Assembly: GCA_902580505.1 (NCBI GenBank)
Contig: CACHLB010000002.1
Coordinates: 62,001-126,000 of the forward strand
Reading direction: 5' to 3'
Length of the DNA: 64,000 nucleotides
Source: an uncultured Pelagibacteraceae bacterium
GTDB lineage: Bacteria > Pseudomonadota > Alphaproteobacteria > Pelagibacterales > Pelagibacteraceae
Program-made: the position numbers and the translations under genes
Shown: in pieces, positions 33,988 to 44,126 of the stretch
How positions within the stretch are numbered: the stretch's first letter is position 1
How the letters are laid out: every line of letters starts with the position of its first letter
Notes under the pieces: generated by a model
Told to the model about the DNA's origin: nothing
What the model saw: the letters and a program-made list of their open reading frames with translations, nothing else
Databases searched by the model: none

Positions 33988-35070
33988 ATGACATTTCTAA
34001 GATTTAAAAACATAAAATTACAGAGTTACAAACCAGGAAAATCCTTATTAGCTGGTAATAAAAATATTATTAAGTTATCTGCAAATGAATCTGCTTTAGG
34101 TGTCAGTAAAAATGTCGAAAAAATTGTTAAGTCTAAATTTGATATATCAAAATATCCAGACAGTAAATTTTCGGAATTAACACAAAAAATATCAAAGAAG
34201 TATGGTTGTGATAAATCCAAGATAATTTGTGGCTCTGGTTCTGACGAAGTAATTCAAATGCTTTGTCAATTGTTCCTTAGAGAAAATGATGAAGTTGTTG
34301 TTCCTCAGTACAGTTTCCTCATGTATAGGATATACTCCAAAATCGTTGGGGCAAATGTAAAATTAGCTAAAGAAATTAATTTTAAAGTTTCAGTTAAAGA
34401 AATTCTTAAAAAGACATCAAAAAAAACAAAAATTGTTTTTATTGCAAATCCAAATAATCCAACAGGCACTTATTTAACAAAAAACGAGCTATTAGACTTA
34501 AGGAGAAGATTAAATAAAAATATTTTATTGGTTGTTGATGATGCATATTTTGAATATATGAAGAATAAAGATTACAAATCTGGAATTGAGTTATTTAAAA
34601 ACTCTAAAAATGTATTTATTTTAAGAACATTTTCAAAAATCTATGGTCTAGCTTCATTAAGGATAGGCTGGGGATACGGTGATAAATCTATAATTAAAGA
34701 ATTATATAAAATTAAACCACCTTTTAACGTAAATAAATTTGCTCAAATTTGTGCTGTTGAATCTCTCAAAGATGATAAATTTGTTAAAAAGTCAGTAATA
34801 CATAATCTTAAATGGTGCAAAAAAATTAAAAATGAGATGTTAAAATATAATATTGGTACAAACAAAATATCTGGAAATTTCTTTTTGTTAGATTTCAAAA
34901 AAGCAAAATTTACCGCAGACACAACTTTAAAAAAATTACAGAAATATGGAATTATACTAAGAGAAATGAATTCATATGGCATAAAAAATTGTCTAAGACT
35001 TACAATTGGCAACACAAAAGAAAACCAAATATTCCTAAAAAGAATGAATACTATTTTTAAAAATGTTTAA
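33988..35070 (+). CDS. hisC: Histidinol-phosphate/aromatic aminotransferase
   Basis: 360 residues, PLP aminotransferase class I/II. NPNNPTGTYL and RTFSKIYGLASLRIGWGYG (with the PLP Lys) are clear, and the IKLSANESALG start is HisC-like. It overlaps prephenate dehydrogenase by 8 bases, so its physiological substrate may be phenylpyruvate, 4-hydroxyphenylpyruvate or prephenate rather than only imidazole-acetol phosphate; many alphaproteobacteria carry such a HisC2 next to tyrA. Divergent from metX. Confidence 0.85.
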   Translation: MTFLRFKNIKLQSYKPGKSLLAGNKNIIKLSANESALGVSKNVEKIVKSKFDISKYPDSKFSELTQKISKKYGCDKSKIICGSGSDEVIQMLCQLFLRENDEVVVPQYSFLMYRIYSKIVGANVKLAKEINFKVSVKEILKKTSKKTKIVFIANPNNPTGTYLTKNELLDLRRRLNKNILLVVDDAYFEYMKNKDYKSGIELFKNSKNVFILRTFSKIYGLASLRIGWGYGDKSIIKELYKIKPPFNVNKFAQICAVESLKDDKFVKKSVIHNLKWCKKIKNEMLKYNIGTNKISGNFFLLDFKKAKFTADTTLKKLQKYGIILREMNSYGIKNCLRLTIGNTKENQIFLKRMNTIFKNV

Positions 35071-35956
35071 TAATATTCTTATTATTGGTTGCGGATTAAT
35101 AGGCTCATCAATATTAAAGGCTTCAATACAAAAAAAAATTTCTAAAAATTTTTTTGTATTTGAAAAGTCTAAAAAATATAGATCTATTATTAAAAAATTT
35201 AACAAAAAAATTAAATTTTTAACAAGGTTAGATAAAAATTTAAATAAAATTGATCTTGTGATTTTAAGCACTCCTATGAGTGAATATCCTAAATTTTTTT
35301 CGTCATTAAATAAAAATCTCAATCATAATTCAATTATAACTGACGTTGGTTCAACAAAAAAAAATCTAATTTCTTTAAAAAAAAAAAAATTATCAAAAAA
35401 TCTTGATTGGGTGATGAGTCATCCTATCTCAGGATCCGAAGTTAGTGGGCCCAAATATGGTAATTCTAATTTGTTCAAAAACAAGTGGTGCATAATAATA
35501 AAAGATAAAAATGTTCTAAAACAAAAAAAAGTAGAGAGGTTTTGGAAATCTTTAGGATCTAAAATAATTATTATGAATCCCGATGATCATGATAAAATTT
35601 TTTCAGTCACTAGCCATCTACCTCACTTGATTGCTTACAATTTAATAAAAACTGCTCAGGATTTTCAGAAAAAAAAGAATAAAAATTTGATTAAATTTAG
35701 TGCAGGTGGATTAAGAGATTTCTCAAGAATTGCTGCTTCCAACGAAATAATGTGGAGAGACATATTTTTTGAGAATAAAACTAATATGGTTGAAGCAATA
35801 AATCTTTTTATGAAAAATTTAAAAGATTTTAAGAAGAATATAAGTAAGAAAGAAAATTCAAAGATAATAAAAAAATTAATCAATTCGAAAGTAGTAAGAA
35901 AACAAATAATTTCTCAAAAACAAGATATTTCTAAACCTGATTTTGGTCGAGAGTAA
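35063..35956 (+). CDS. tyrA: Prephenate/arogenate dehydrogenase family protein
   Basis: 297 residues. N-terminal NAD(P) loop IIGCGLIGSSILKA, STPMSEYPKF, TDVGSTKKNL, and the catalytic-His region WVMSHPISGSEVSG followed by VTSHLPHLIAY are those of TyrA/TyrC. It oxidises prephenate or arogenate in tyrosine synthesis. No ACT or chorismate-mutase domain is fused. It ends one base before the opposite-strand NlpC/P60 gene. Confidence 0.92.
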   Translation: MFNNILIIGCGLIGSSILKASIQKKISKNFFVFEKSKKYRSIIKKFNKKIKFLTRLDKNLNKIDLVILSTPMSEYPKFFSSLNKNLNHNSIITDVGSTKKNLISLKKKKLSKNLDWVMSHPISGSEVSGPKYGNSNLFKNKWCIIIKDKNVLKQKKVERFWKSLGSKIIIMNPDDHDKIFSVTSHLPHLIAYNLIKTAQDFQKKKNKNLIKFSAGGLRDFSRIAASNEIMWRDIFFENKTNMVEAINLFMKNLKDFKKNISKKENSKIIKKLINSKVVRKQIISQKQDISKPDFGRE

Positions 35957-35957
35957 T

Positions 35958-36704
35958 TCAGATCCTTGTTACTTTCTTTACTTCTAATTTCGCTGTTTCT
36001 TTAATTAGTTTTATCGTTTTTTTAATTGGCATTATGATCACGCTTTTTTTTGGACCATAAGCATGGATAAGATCATTTGTATTGATGCATATAGCAACAT
36101 GTCCTTTCCAAAAAATGATATCACCTTTTTTAAATTTTTTTTTGTATCCCGCACCTTTTTTTAATTTAACTTGATCAATCGTGTCTCTTGGAAAAAAATT
36201 ATTATTAAATTTATAAAATATTTGCAATAGAGCTGAACAATCAATTCCTTCGAATGTTTTTCCACCCCATTTATATTTACAATTTAGAAAACTTTTAAAT
36301 ATCTTTACAAAATCAGAATTTTTTTTTTGGATTGGAAATATGTCTTTTGATCTTAGCCATTTATCTTTTTTATACATAATGAAATTTTGATCCTTTTTTA
36401 AAATTTGTATTTTGCTCGTAAATGGTAAAAACTTTTTTGATTTCTTTTTTTTATTACCTAAATAAATTCTAGCTTTTAAAATTCCAACTTTGTGAGTTGG
36501 ATTGAATTTTTCGTAGCTATCAATTTTTTTTATAAAGCCTGAATATTTGTCATATGAAGTCTTTATTTTAAAATAATTATTTTTTTTACTAATTATTTTA
36601 AAACTCTCACCGTAGATAAGTTGAGAGCTAACATTAGAGTTCTTCTTTGGTTCCTCTAATATATCGACAAAAGGCTCTTTTAAAAAAAAACTATTTTGCA
36701 CCAA
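35958..36704 (-). CDS. NlpC/P60 family cell-wall peptidase with SH3-like domain
   Basis: 248 residues. An N-terminal SH3-like region (about 8-125) precedes an NlpC/P60 catalytic domain with Cys156 in GIDCSALLQ, His202 in WKGHVAIC and His214 in DLIHAYGP. Predicted to cleave peptide stems of peptidoglycan, probably at the D-Glu/DAP link. No signal peptide is obvious, so it may act in the cytoplasm on recycled muropeptides; it overlaps the ampG-type permease by 14 bases, which supports that reading. Confidence 0.88.
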   Translation of the reverse strand: MVQNSFFLKEPFVDILEEPKKNSNVSSQLIYGESFKIISKKNNYFKIKTSYDKYSGFIKKIDSYEKFNPTHKVGILKARIYLGNKKKKSKKFLPFTSKIQILKKDQNFIMYKKDKWLRSKDIFPIQKKNSDFVKIFKSFLNCKYKWGGKTFEGIDCSALLQIFYKFNNNFFPRDTIDQVKLKKGAGYKKKFKKGDIIFWKGHVAICINTNDLIHAYGPKKSVIIMPIKKTIKLIKETAKLEVKKVTRI

Positions 36705-38064
36705 TTTTAATTTTATTCCTTATAAACCATAAACAAATTAAGGATGGGATGACCATTAAAGTAGTAATTATAAAAAAGGTTCCCCAGTCTCCATTTAGCC
36801 AATCAACTAAAGCACCCGATGAAGAAGCAAGTGTCGTTCTTCCTGCAGTTCCAATTGAAGCTAGAAGTGCATACTGTGTAGCGGTATAAGTCCTATCCAC
36901 TAAAAGAGAGATAAAGGCTACGAAAGCAACAGTTGCAAATGCTGCAGATATATCATCAGCGATAACCGCCAAAGCAAACAACCATTCAGATTTTCCTGAC
37001 CACGCGAGAGCAGCAAATAATAAATTTGTTGCTGCCATAAATCCACCAGCAACAAACATTGTTTTTATTGTGCCAGCTCTCATAGCAAATATTCCTCCTA
37101 ATAATGTAAATACAACTGTCGTTATCCAGCCTAGAGTTTTAGAGTATATCGCTATTTCACCTTTTGAAAATCCTACCTCTTTATAAAAAACTATGGACAT
37201 TCTTCCAAGAAAGGCTTCTCCAATTTTAAAAAGAAAGACAAAGCCAAGGATTCCAACTGCAATTGAGAAACCATTTTTTTTGAAGAAACTAATTATTGGA
37301 CCTCCTATTGTACCAGTAATATAAGCAACAAATTTTGTTATTACATTATTTGATCCAAGTTTTGATTGTATTATTTTGTCTGTTTCTTTTTGTTTGTTTT
37401 GCCTATCTGTTGTTATAGGCTCGTGTATAAACATTAAACCTATATTCATCAGGATTACTACAACGCCAAGAACTAAAAAAGTAGTTTGCCAGTAATCTTC
37501 AATTCCAATGTTTTGAAAAAACTCGGCAGTAAACAATGCTATAACACCACCTAACTTATATCCGGTCCACCATCCAACTACAGCCATAGCAGCACCTGCT
37601 GCCATAGATTTTCCTTCATCAGCATTAATTTGTTCGATTCTCAACGCATCAACTGTAATATCTTGTGTAGCCGAAGCAATTGCTATAACTAATCCAACAC
37701 TAATTAGTAACGCCAAATTTTCTGTAGGGTTAATAAAACTCCAAACAATTAAACTAAATAAAATTATAATTTGCATAAGGACAATCCAGCCTCGTCGATG
37801 CCCTAATCTTTTTGTTAAAAGTGGAATTTGTATTCTATCAATTATTGGTGCCCACAAATAATTAAAGGCGTACACCCCAAATATTAAACCTGCCCATCCA
37901 ATAGTTGATCTACTTAAACCTTCTTCTTTTAGCCAAAGGCTTAAACTGCTGGCAATTAAAACCCAAGGAAATCCACTAATTGCACCAAGAAGTAATATTC
38001 TTAGCATTCGAATATCCTTGTAAACTAAAATAGATTCTGACCAGGTTTGTTTTTTTTCAAACAT
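36691..38064 (-). CDS. ampG: AmpG-type muropeptide MFS permease
   Basis: 457 residues with many hydrophobic segments. LLGAISGFPWVLIASSLSLWL, ATQDITVDALRIEQ and GWWTGYKLGG are AmpG-family features. The frame is open further upstream to 38154, but the ATG at 38064 is preferred: it shares a base with the trkH stop (TAATG), and the extra 30 residues are not membrane-permease-like. It would import anhydromuropeptides for recycling, matching amgK and murU at 55411-57032. Confidence 0.85.
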   Translation of the reverse strand: MFEKKQTWSESILVYKDIRMLRILLLGAISGFPWVLIASSLSLWLKEEGLSRSTIGWAGLIFGVYAFNYLWAPIIDRIQIPLLTKRLGHRRGWIVLMQIIILFSLIVWSFINPTENLALLISVGLVIAIASATQDITVDALRIEQINADEGKSMAAGAAMAVVGWWTGYKLGGVIALFTAEFFQNIGIEDYWQTTFLVLGVVVILMNIGLMFIHEPITTDRQNKQKETDKIIQSKLGSNNVITKFVAYITGTIGGPIISFFKKNGFSIAVGILGFVFLFKIGEAFLGRMSIVFYKEVGFSKGEIAIYSKTLGWITTVVFTLLGGIFAMRAGTIKTMFVAGGFMAATNLLFAALAWSGKSEWLFALAVIADDISAAFATVAFVAFISLLVDRTYTATQYALLASIGTAGRTTLASSSGALVDWLNGDWGTFFIITTLMVIPSLICLWFIRNKIKIGAK

Positions 38065-39512
38065 TAATATTTTCTCCAAAAAGATGGAATAAATAATACA
38101 AGAATTGCAAATAATTCCAACCTTCCAAGTATCATTGCAGCACTGAGAACCCATTTAGAAAAATCAGACAGGCTTGAAAAACTTCCGTTCGGACCAATAA
38201 TATCACCTAAACCTGGACCAACATTTGAAATTGACGTGGCAGCTGCTGAAATTGCAGTAATAAAATTTAATCCATCAAGCGATAAAAGCGCAGTCACAAC
38301 AAAAAATATTAATATATAAAGAAATATAAAAGAAATAATTGAGTCCATAAATTTTTCATCCACATTATTATTTTGATATTTAATTTTGAAAATTCCTCGA
38401 GGGTATATTATTTTTTTCAGCTGGTTTGATATGAATTGATATAAAATTTGGACTCTAAAAATCTTTATTCCGCAAGTTGTAGAGCCTGCACAGCCTCCAA
38501 TGAACATTAAAATTATGAAGTATACTAATGGAAATTGACCCCAATTACTAAAATTTTCTGTAGCATACCCTGTTCCAGTTAAAATAGAAATTATATTAAA
38601 GCTAACAGACAAAAAACTTATCTCAGTTAAGCTTTTATTTATAACAGATAAATAAAAAAACATTAAAAGAATTGAAATAATAACCAAAATTATAAAAGTT
38701 TTTATTTGTGTGTCTTTGAAAAATATTTTCTTATCTCCAGCCAAGTATTTGATGTAACTAATAAAAGGTATACTTCCAAGAATAATAAATATTATTGCAT
38801 TAATTTCTATTAACGAGCTGTTAAAATAACCTATAGATTCATTATAATTTGCAAAACCTCCAGTCGCTATTGTTGTCATAGCATGTACGATGCTATCAAA
38901 AAAACTCATCCCAAATATAAAATAAAAAAAAGCACAAGTTAAAGTTAATAAGGAATATATAGACAATAATCTCAAAGAAACTTCTTTAGTTTTAGGAAAA
39001 ATTTTTTCAGAAGTATCATTAGATGAAATATTGAAAAGTTGCATACCCCCTATATTCATTAAAGGCATTAAAGTGATTGCCATTACGATAATTCCAATAC
39101 CACCAAACCACTGTAACATTCCTCTCCAAAGTAATATCGCTTTAGACGTTTCATTTAGATTCGTGATAATTGTAGATCCTGTTGTTGTAATACCAGACAT
39201 GCTCTCAAAAAACGCATCTGTAAAACTCAAATCCGTACTAGAAAAAATTAAAGGTAAAGAACCAAATATAGCAATACTTAACCACGAAAGTGCTGTGAGC
39301 AAAAAAGCTTGAGGTAAACTTATCTTTTTATCGTGATCATAATTAGAAATGAAAAATAAAAATCCAAAAACAATAGTAACAATCATTGATCCGATAAATC
39401 CTGCATCAATTTGATCAAATATTAATTGAACCAAAATAGGTACAATCATTGAAAGACCTAAAATAATTTGCAAAACCCCTAATGTAAAAAAGACAGTTTT
39501 ATAATTGGACAT
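38064..39512 (-). CDS. trkH: TrkH-family potassium uptake protein
   Basis: 482 residues, polytopic. Selectivity-filter-like repeats are visible: SGITTTGSTI, MTTIATGGFANY, NIISILTGTGYATENF and AATSISNVGPGLGD, with GGCAGSTTCGIKIFR following the third repeat. It conducts K+ inward across the inner membrane, normally gated by TrkA, which is not in this window. First gene of the trkH-ampG-NlpC/P60 run; the start lies in an 86-base divergent gap with lysK. Confidence 0.92.
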   Translation of the reverse strand: MSNYKTVFFTLGVLQIILGLSMIVPILVQLIFDQIDAGFIGSMIVTIVFGFLFFISNYDHDKKISLPQAFLLTALSWLSIAIFGSLPLIFSSTDLSFTDAFFESMSGITTTGSTIITNLNETSKAILLWRGMLQWFGGIGIIVMAITLMPLMNIGGMQLFNISSNDTSEKIFPKTKEVSLRLLSIYSLLTLTCAFFYFIFGMSFFDSIVHAMTTIATGGFANYNESIGYFNSSLIEINAIIFIILGSIPFISYIKYLAGDKKIFFKDTQIKTFIILVIISILLMFFYLSVINKSLTEISFLSVSFNIISILTGTGYATENFSNWGQFPLVYFIILMFIGGCAGSTTCGIKIFRVQILYQFISNQLKKIIYPRGIFKIKYQNNNVDEKFMDSIISFIFLYILIFFVVTALLSLDGLNFITAISAAATSISNVGPGLGDIIGPNGSFSSLSDFSKWVLSAAMILGRLELFAILVLFIPSFWRKY

Positions 39513-39598
39513 TTTGAATGGACATTATTTTATGGTAAATAAATTTCAACTCTATATGAATTATTAAAAAGGCTGATATTAAGGATATTTAAGTAGTT

Positions 39599-41167
39599 GT
39601 GATAGACAAAACAAATTTTGACAAAACAAACGCCTGGCCATTTGTTGAGGCTAAAAAGCTATTAAGAGAGAGAAAATCGAACATAGAGAAAAAAAATAAA
39701 ATAGTTTTACAAACTGGTTATGGTCCTAGTGGTCTACCACATATAGGTACATTTGGAGAAGTTGCAAGGACGACAATGATTGTCAACGCTCTTGATCATT
39801 TAACAGATATTCCAAAGGAAATTATTACATTTTCTGATGATATGGATGGTCTTAGAAAAGTACCTGAAAATGTTCCAAATCAAGAAAAGCTCAAAAATAA
39901 TCTTCACAAACCTTTAACGGATGTCCCTGATCCATTTGAAAAGTTTAGTAGTTTTGGAGAACATAATAATAATATGTTGAAACAATTTCTTGATAATTTT
40001 AAATTTAAATATTCATTTAAAAGTTCTACAGAACTCTACAAGTCTGGTTATTTTAATGACACTCTAAAATTAGTTCTAGAAAATTATGAAAAAATTATGG
40101 AAATAATTCTTCCAACTTTAGGCAAAGAAAGACAGAAAACCTATTCCCCCTTTTTACCAATATGCCCAGAAACTGGAAAAGTTCTTGAAATACCTGTTTT
40201 AGAAATTGATTCTAAATCTCCTAAAATCATATTTGATAATAATGGATCAAAATTGGAAAAAAGTATTTTAGACGGGAACTGCAAATTGCAATGGAAAGTT
40301 GATTGGGCAATGAGATGGTACGCTTTAGATGTTGATTTTGAAATGTATGGAAAGGATTTAATTGAGAGTGCAATTCTTTCAACTAAGATTATTAAAACAT
40401 TAGGTAAATCTAACCCATCTGGTTTTGCGTATGAACTTTTTTTGGACGAAAAAGGTGAAAAAATATCTAAATCAAAAGGTAATGGAGTAACTATAGATGA
40501 ATGGCTGAATTATGCATCTCCTCAAAGTCTATCTCTTTACATGTATCAAAATCCAAAAAGAGCAAAAAAATTGTACAGAGAAGTTGTTCCAAAAGCTGTT
40601 GATGAATATCTAGATTTTATAGAAAAAGGAAAAACTCAAAATGATTTACAGAAGTTAATGAATCCAGTTTGGCATGTACATAATGGATCAATGCCAGAGG
40701 AAAATACAATTATGACTTTTTCAATGCTTTTAAATTTAGTTGAAACAAGTAATGCGGACAGCAAACAATTACTTTGGAAATTTGTAAAAAAATACAAGTC
40801 AGAAATTAATGAAAATGATCATCCAATTTTTGATAATTTAATTGAATATGCAATAAAATATTTCAATGATGTTATAAAAACAAAAAAAATTTACAAAACT
40901 CCAAATGAAAAAGAGAAAGTTGCACTGGAAGCATTAATTAAGTCTTTAGATAATTGTAATGATAAAATGGCTCCTGAAGATATTCAGACAAATATTTTTA
41001 CCGTAGGAAAAGAAAATGGTTATAAAGAAAATTTAAGAGAATGGTTTAAGCTTATCTATGAGGTTGTATTTGGTGACGAAAATGGACCCAGAATGGGCTT
41101 CTTCATTAGTTTTTTTGGAGTAAATGAAACCAAAGAATTGATAAGAAAAAAGGTTGAAAATGTTTAA
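39599..41167 (+). CDS. lysK: Class I lysyl-tRNA synthetase
   Basis: 522 residues. HIGT in GPSGLPHIGTFGEVAR and KISKS in GEKISKSKGNG mark a class I synthetase; overall it matches the archaeal-type LysRS1 found in many alphaproteobacteria, unrelated to class II LysS. Start is GTG at 39599: an in-frame TAA lies three codons upstream and no ATG fits. AAGGA lies 13 bases upstream, rather far for a Shine-Dalgarno. It charges tRNA-Lys. Confidence 0.95.
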   Translation: MIDKTNFDKTNAWPFVEAKKLLRERKSNIEKKNKIVLQTGYGPSGLPHIGTFGEVARTTMIVNALDHLTDIPKEIITFSDDMDGLRKVPENVPNQEKLKNNLHKPLTDVPDPFEKFSSFGEHNNNMLKQFLDNFKFKYSFKSSTELYKSGYFNDTLKLVLENYEKIMEIILPTLGKERQKTYSPFLPICPETGKVLEIPVLEIDSKSPKIIFDNNGSKLEKSILDGNCKLQWKVDWAMRWYALDVDFEMYGKDLIESAILSTKIIKTLGKSNPSGFAYELFLDEKGEKISKSKGNGVTIDEWLNYASPQSLSLYMYQNPKRAKKLYREVVPKAVDEYLDFIEKGKTQNDLQKLMNPVWHVHNGSMPEENTIMTFSMLLNLVETSNADSKQLLWKFVKKYKSEINENDHPIFDNLIEYAIKYFNDVIKTKKIYKTPNEKEKVALEALIKSLDNCNDKMAPEDIQTNIFTVGKENGYKENLREWFKLIYEVVFGDENGPRMGFFISFFGVNETKELIRKKVENV

Positions 41168-42200
41168 TCTTATAAGACCTTTTATATTTAAATTTAGCCC
41201 TGAAGTTGCACATTCGCTAGCAATAAAGGCTTTAAAGTTAAATCAGATACCAGCTATAGATAAAACAACCAGAGTTACTATCCAAACTAAATTTTTAAAC
41301 AAAACCTTAAATTCTCCTCTAGGTGTTGCTGCTGGATTTGATAAAAATGCAGAAGTTTACAATCCTCTATACAAACTAGGATTTGGTTTTGTTGAAGTAG
41401 GTACAATTACACCTAAACCACAAATAGGAAATCCGAAGCCAAGAGTGTTCAGATTGGAGGAAGATGAAGCTTTAATTAATAGACTTGGATTTAATAATAT
41501 TGGATCAGAAGAAAGTAAAAAAAATATTGAAAATAATTCACCTAATGGATTACTTGGTATTAATATAGGACCTAATAAAGATACTGAAAACAGAGTTGAA
41601 GATTATTTAATTTGTTTCAGAAAATTTCATAATTTAGCAGACTATATTACAATTAATATCTCTTCTCCTAACACAGAAAATTTAAGAAACTTTCACAAAA
41701 ATGAAGAGTTAGATAATCTTTTAAAATGCATAAATGAAGAAAAGAAAAATTTAAATTCAAATGTGCCAATAGCGGTCAAAGTATCTCCTGATATTGACGA
41801 AAAAAGTATTGATGAAATCTCAGAACTTTTTTTAAAATATAATGTTCAAATAGTTATAGTTTCAAATACGACAGATAGAAATAGAGAAAATATATCTAAT
41901 ATAAATAAATTAGAGAAAGGTGGTTTGTCTGGAAAACCACTTGAAAATATCTCTAATGAATTGATTAATAAATTTTTTAAATTAGTTGGAAAAAAAATCT
42001 TAATAATTGGAGTTGGAGGCGTTGACTCTGCCGATGGCGTTTTTAATAAAATTGTAAGCGGTGCAACTCTTGTGCAATTGTATACAGGTATGGTTTATAA
42101 AGGACCAACTATTGCTTCAAAGATTAATAAAGATCTCGACGAAATTGTAAAAAGAGAAGGTTTTAAAAATATTTCTGATGCTATTGGAACAAAAAATTAA
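41160..42200 (+). CDS. pyrD: Dihydroorotate dehydrogenase (quinone), class 2
   Basis: 346 residues from the ATG at 41160; a TTG two codons earlier is less likely. The N-terminal helices (MFNLIRPFIFKFSPEVAHSL) associate with the membrane, then SPLGVAAGFDKNAEVY, VEVGTITPKPQIGNPKPR, and the catalytic-Ser motif NISSPNTENLR. FMN-dependent, passes electrons to quinone in pyrimidine synthesis. Overlaps lysK by 8 bases. Confidence 0.95.
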   Translation: MFNLIRPFIFKFSPEVAHSLAIKALKLNQIPAIDKTTRVTIQTKFLNKTLNSPLGVAAGFDKNAEVYNPLYKLGFGFVEVGTITPKPQIGNPKPRVFRLEEDEALINRLGFNNIGSEESKKNIENNSPNGLLGINIGPNKDTENRVEDYLICFRKFHNLADYITINISSPNTENLRNFHKNEELDNLLKCINEEKKNLNSNVPIAVKVSPDIDEKSIDEISELFLKYNVQIVIVSNTTDRNRENISNINKLEKGGLSGKPLENISNELINKFFKLVGKKILIIGVGGVDSADGVFNKIVSGATLVQLYTGMVYKGPTIASKINKDLDEIVKREGFKNISDAIGTKN

Positions 42201-42202
42201 TC

Positions 42203-42231
42203 TTGACTGGTATTCTTTAAGACCATATACA
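42203..42231 (+). promoter_or_regulatory. Sigma-70 promoter for rpmB
   Basis: TTGACT (42203-42208), 17-base spacer, TATACA (42226-42231), with the rpmB ATG at 42244. The predicted transcript start falls only a few bases before the ATG, so the mRNA would be nearly leaderless. Confidence 0.7.
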
Positions 42232-42243
42232 TCATGAAAATTT

Positions 42244-42525
42244 ATGTCTAAAAAATGCGAACTTACTGGTAAAATCCCTCTAAAAGGCCATAATGTTAGT
42301 CACGCTAACAATAAAACTAAGAGAAGATTTCTTCCAAATTTAAAGAAAGTAAAATTTAAAAGTGAACTTTTAAAAAAATCTATGAGATTAACAGTTTCAA
42401 ATGCAGGTGTTAGATCTGTAGATAAAAAAGGTAGCTTTGATAATTTCTTAAAATCTGCAAAATCAAGAGATTTATCGTTAAGATTAAAAAAGCTTAAAAA
42501 ATCAATAATCGCAAAAACAGCATAA
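42244..42525 (+). CDS. rpmB: 50S ribosomal protein L28
   Basis: 93 residues, beginning [20 protein letters not shown] with the [12 protein letters not shown] block, typical of alphaproteobacterial L28. Only the first Cys of the zinc-type pair is present (KKCELTGK). The stop overlaps the next start by one base. Confidence 0.97.
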   Translation: MSKKCELTGKIPLKGHNVSHANNKTKRRFLPNLKKVKFKSELLKKSMRLTVSNAGVRSVDKKGSFDNFLKSAKSRDLSLRLKKLKKSIIAKTA

Positions 42526-43073
42526 TGAATAAAGTTTTCCTTACTCTCTCATTTTTAATGGGATTGGTTGTGCTAGCATCTAATTATTTAGTTCAATTTC
42601 CTATAAAATATTACGGTTTAGAGGAAATTTTAACTTACGGTGCTTTTAGTTACCCAATTGCATTTTTAATTACAGATTTAGCCAACAGATCCTTTGGAAA
42701 ATTAGTAGCTAGAAAAATTGTCTATATAGGCTTCACAATTGGAATTTTGTTTACTTTAATATTTTCAACTAATTTTACTGATCTTATATCTATAAGAATA
42801 GCAATTGGTTCAGGAACAGCTTTTATAATTGCTCAACTTTTAGATGTTCAAATATTTGATCAATTAAGACAAAAAAAGTGGTTTATAGCACCCTTAATAT
42901 CTTCTTTGATAGGTTCAACTGTTGATACTTTTTTATTTTTCTCAATATCATTCTATGGAACGGGAATTCCTTGGGTAACTTTATCGTTAGGAGATCTTGC
43001 GGTAAAAATATTTGTAGCCCTTGTAATGTTGATACCTTTTAGACTATTACTCGGCACACTAAAAGCAGCATAA
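42525..43073 (+). CDS. VUT-family (YhhQ-type) queuosine precursor transporter
   Basis: 182 residues, about six hydrophobic segments. SYPIAFLITDLANRSFGKLVARK and RIAIGSGTAFIIAQLLDVQIFDQLR are hallmarks of the VUT/COG1738 family, members of which import the queuosine precursors preQ0/preQ1. Coupled to rpmB by TAATG. Ends directly against the convergent aguA-type gene with no terminator space. Substrate is inferred from the family only. Confidence 0.82.
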   Translation: MNKVFLTLSFLMGLVVLASNYLVQFPIKYYGLEEILTYGAFSYPIAFLITDLANRSFGKLVARKIVYIGFTIGILFTLIFSTNFTDLISIRIAIGSGTAFIIAQLLDVQIFDQLRQKKWFIAPLISSLIGSTVDTFLFFSISFYGTGIPWVTLSLGDLAVKIFVALVMLIPFRLLLGTLKAA

Positions 43074-44126
43074 CTAAATTTTAGGTTCTTGTTGGGTCAT
43101 GCAATGTATTGCACCAAATCCCCATATCAATTTGCTACAGTCAACTGTTTCGATTTTTCTATTTCTAAAGTAATTTTTGAAAATTTTAATTGCAATATTG
43201 TCTTCTTTTACTTTGAATATTGGAAGAATTATTTTTTTATTACAAATATAAAAATTCATATAACTTGCAGGAACTCTTGTATTCTCAATATAAATTGGTG
43301 AAGGCATAGGAACTTTTATAATTTTGAATTTCTTTCCTTTCTCACATTTACTTTCTTTCAATATATTTAAATTCTTATTTAAGTTTTTGTAATTTATATC
43401 TTTTTTATTATTTTCAACCGCAGTCATAATCGTATTTCTTGAAACAAATCTTGATATGTCATCAACATGTCCATGCGTGTCATCGCCAGCAATTCCTTTT
43501 TTAAGCCATATAAAGTTTTTTATATTTAAGTATTTATTAAACATTTTTTCGTAGTCTTTTTTTTTAAAATTTTTATTTCTTTCTTGAATTTTGCTTAATA
43601 AACATTCTTCAGTTAATAGAATTGTACCTGAGCCATTTACATCAAACGCCCCTCCTTCCATGATTATTTTTCTAATTCTGCCTTTTTTTTTGATTGTTGG
43701 ATCAATCTTTTTAAAATTAGAAATTTTACTAATACTATTATTGATTTTATTGTCATTTTTATAATTATTATACTTTGACCATCCGTTAAAACCAAAATTT
43801 AGTATTACTTTTTTCTTTTCAACTTTATTTGTTATAAATATGGGTCCAGAATCTCTTAACCATATTCTATCAGTTTTAATATAGTGGAAGTTGATATTTT
43901 TAATTTTATTAAGTTTTATTAATTTTCTTATTTTTTTTATATTTTTACTAACGATTAAGTTAACTTTTTGATTTTTTGAAATTTTTTTTATAATCTTTAA
44001 AATTACTTCAGGAATAAATTGATATAATCCAGGCCAATCATTTTTATTATAAGGCCAAGCAATCCAAACTGAATTTTGAGGCTCCCATTCAGCCGGCATT
44101 CTAAATCCATTAAAGTTTTCATTCAT
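43074..44126 (-). CDS. aguA: Agmatine deiminase
   Basis: 350 residues of the guanidino-modifying superfamily. MPAEWEPQNSVWIAWPYNKNDWPG-type start (cited in part), MEGGAFDVNGSGT, HGHVDDISRFV with the catalytic His, and catalytic Cys342 in GAIHCMTQQEP. Converts agmatine to N-carbamoylputrescine plus ammonia. Overlaps the amidase gene by 8 bases; together the two make putrescine from agmatine. No canonical arginine decarboxylase is in the window. Confidence 0.93.
   Translation of the reverse strand: MNENFNGFRMPAEWEPQNSVWIAWPYNKNDWPGLYQFIPEVILKIIKKISKNQKVNLIVSKNIKKIRKLIKLNKIKNINFHYIKTDRIWLRDSGPIFITNKVEKKKVILNFGFNGWSKYNNYKNDNKINNSISKISNFKKIDPTIKKKGRIRKIIMEGGAFDVNGSGTILLTEECLLSKIQERNKNFKKKDYEKMFNKYLNIKNFIWLKKGIAGDDTHGHVDDISRFVSRNTIMTAVENNKKDINYKNLNKNLNILKESKCEKGKKFKIIKVPMPSPIYIENTRVPASYMNFYICNKKIILPIFKVKEDNIAIKIFKNYFRNRKIETVDCSKLIWGFGAIHCMTQQEPKI

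Noticed and set aside
38065..38154. 30-residue N-terminal extension of the ampG frame inside trkH.
   Set aside because: The ATG at 38064 overlaps the trkH stop as TAATG, the usual coupling here, and the extension is not conserved-looking.
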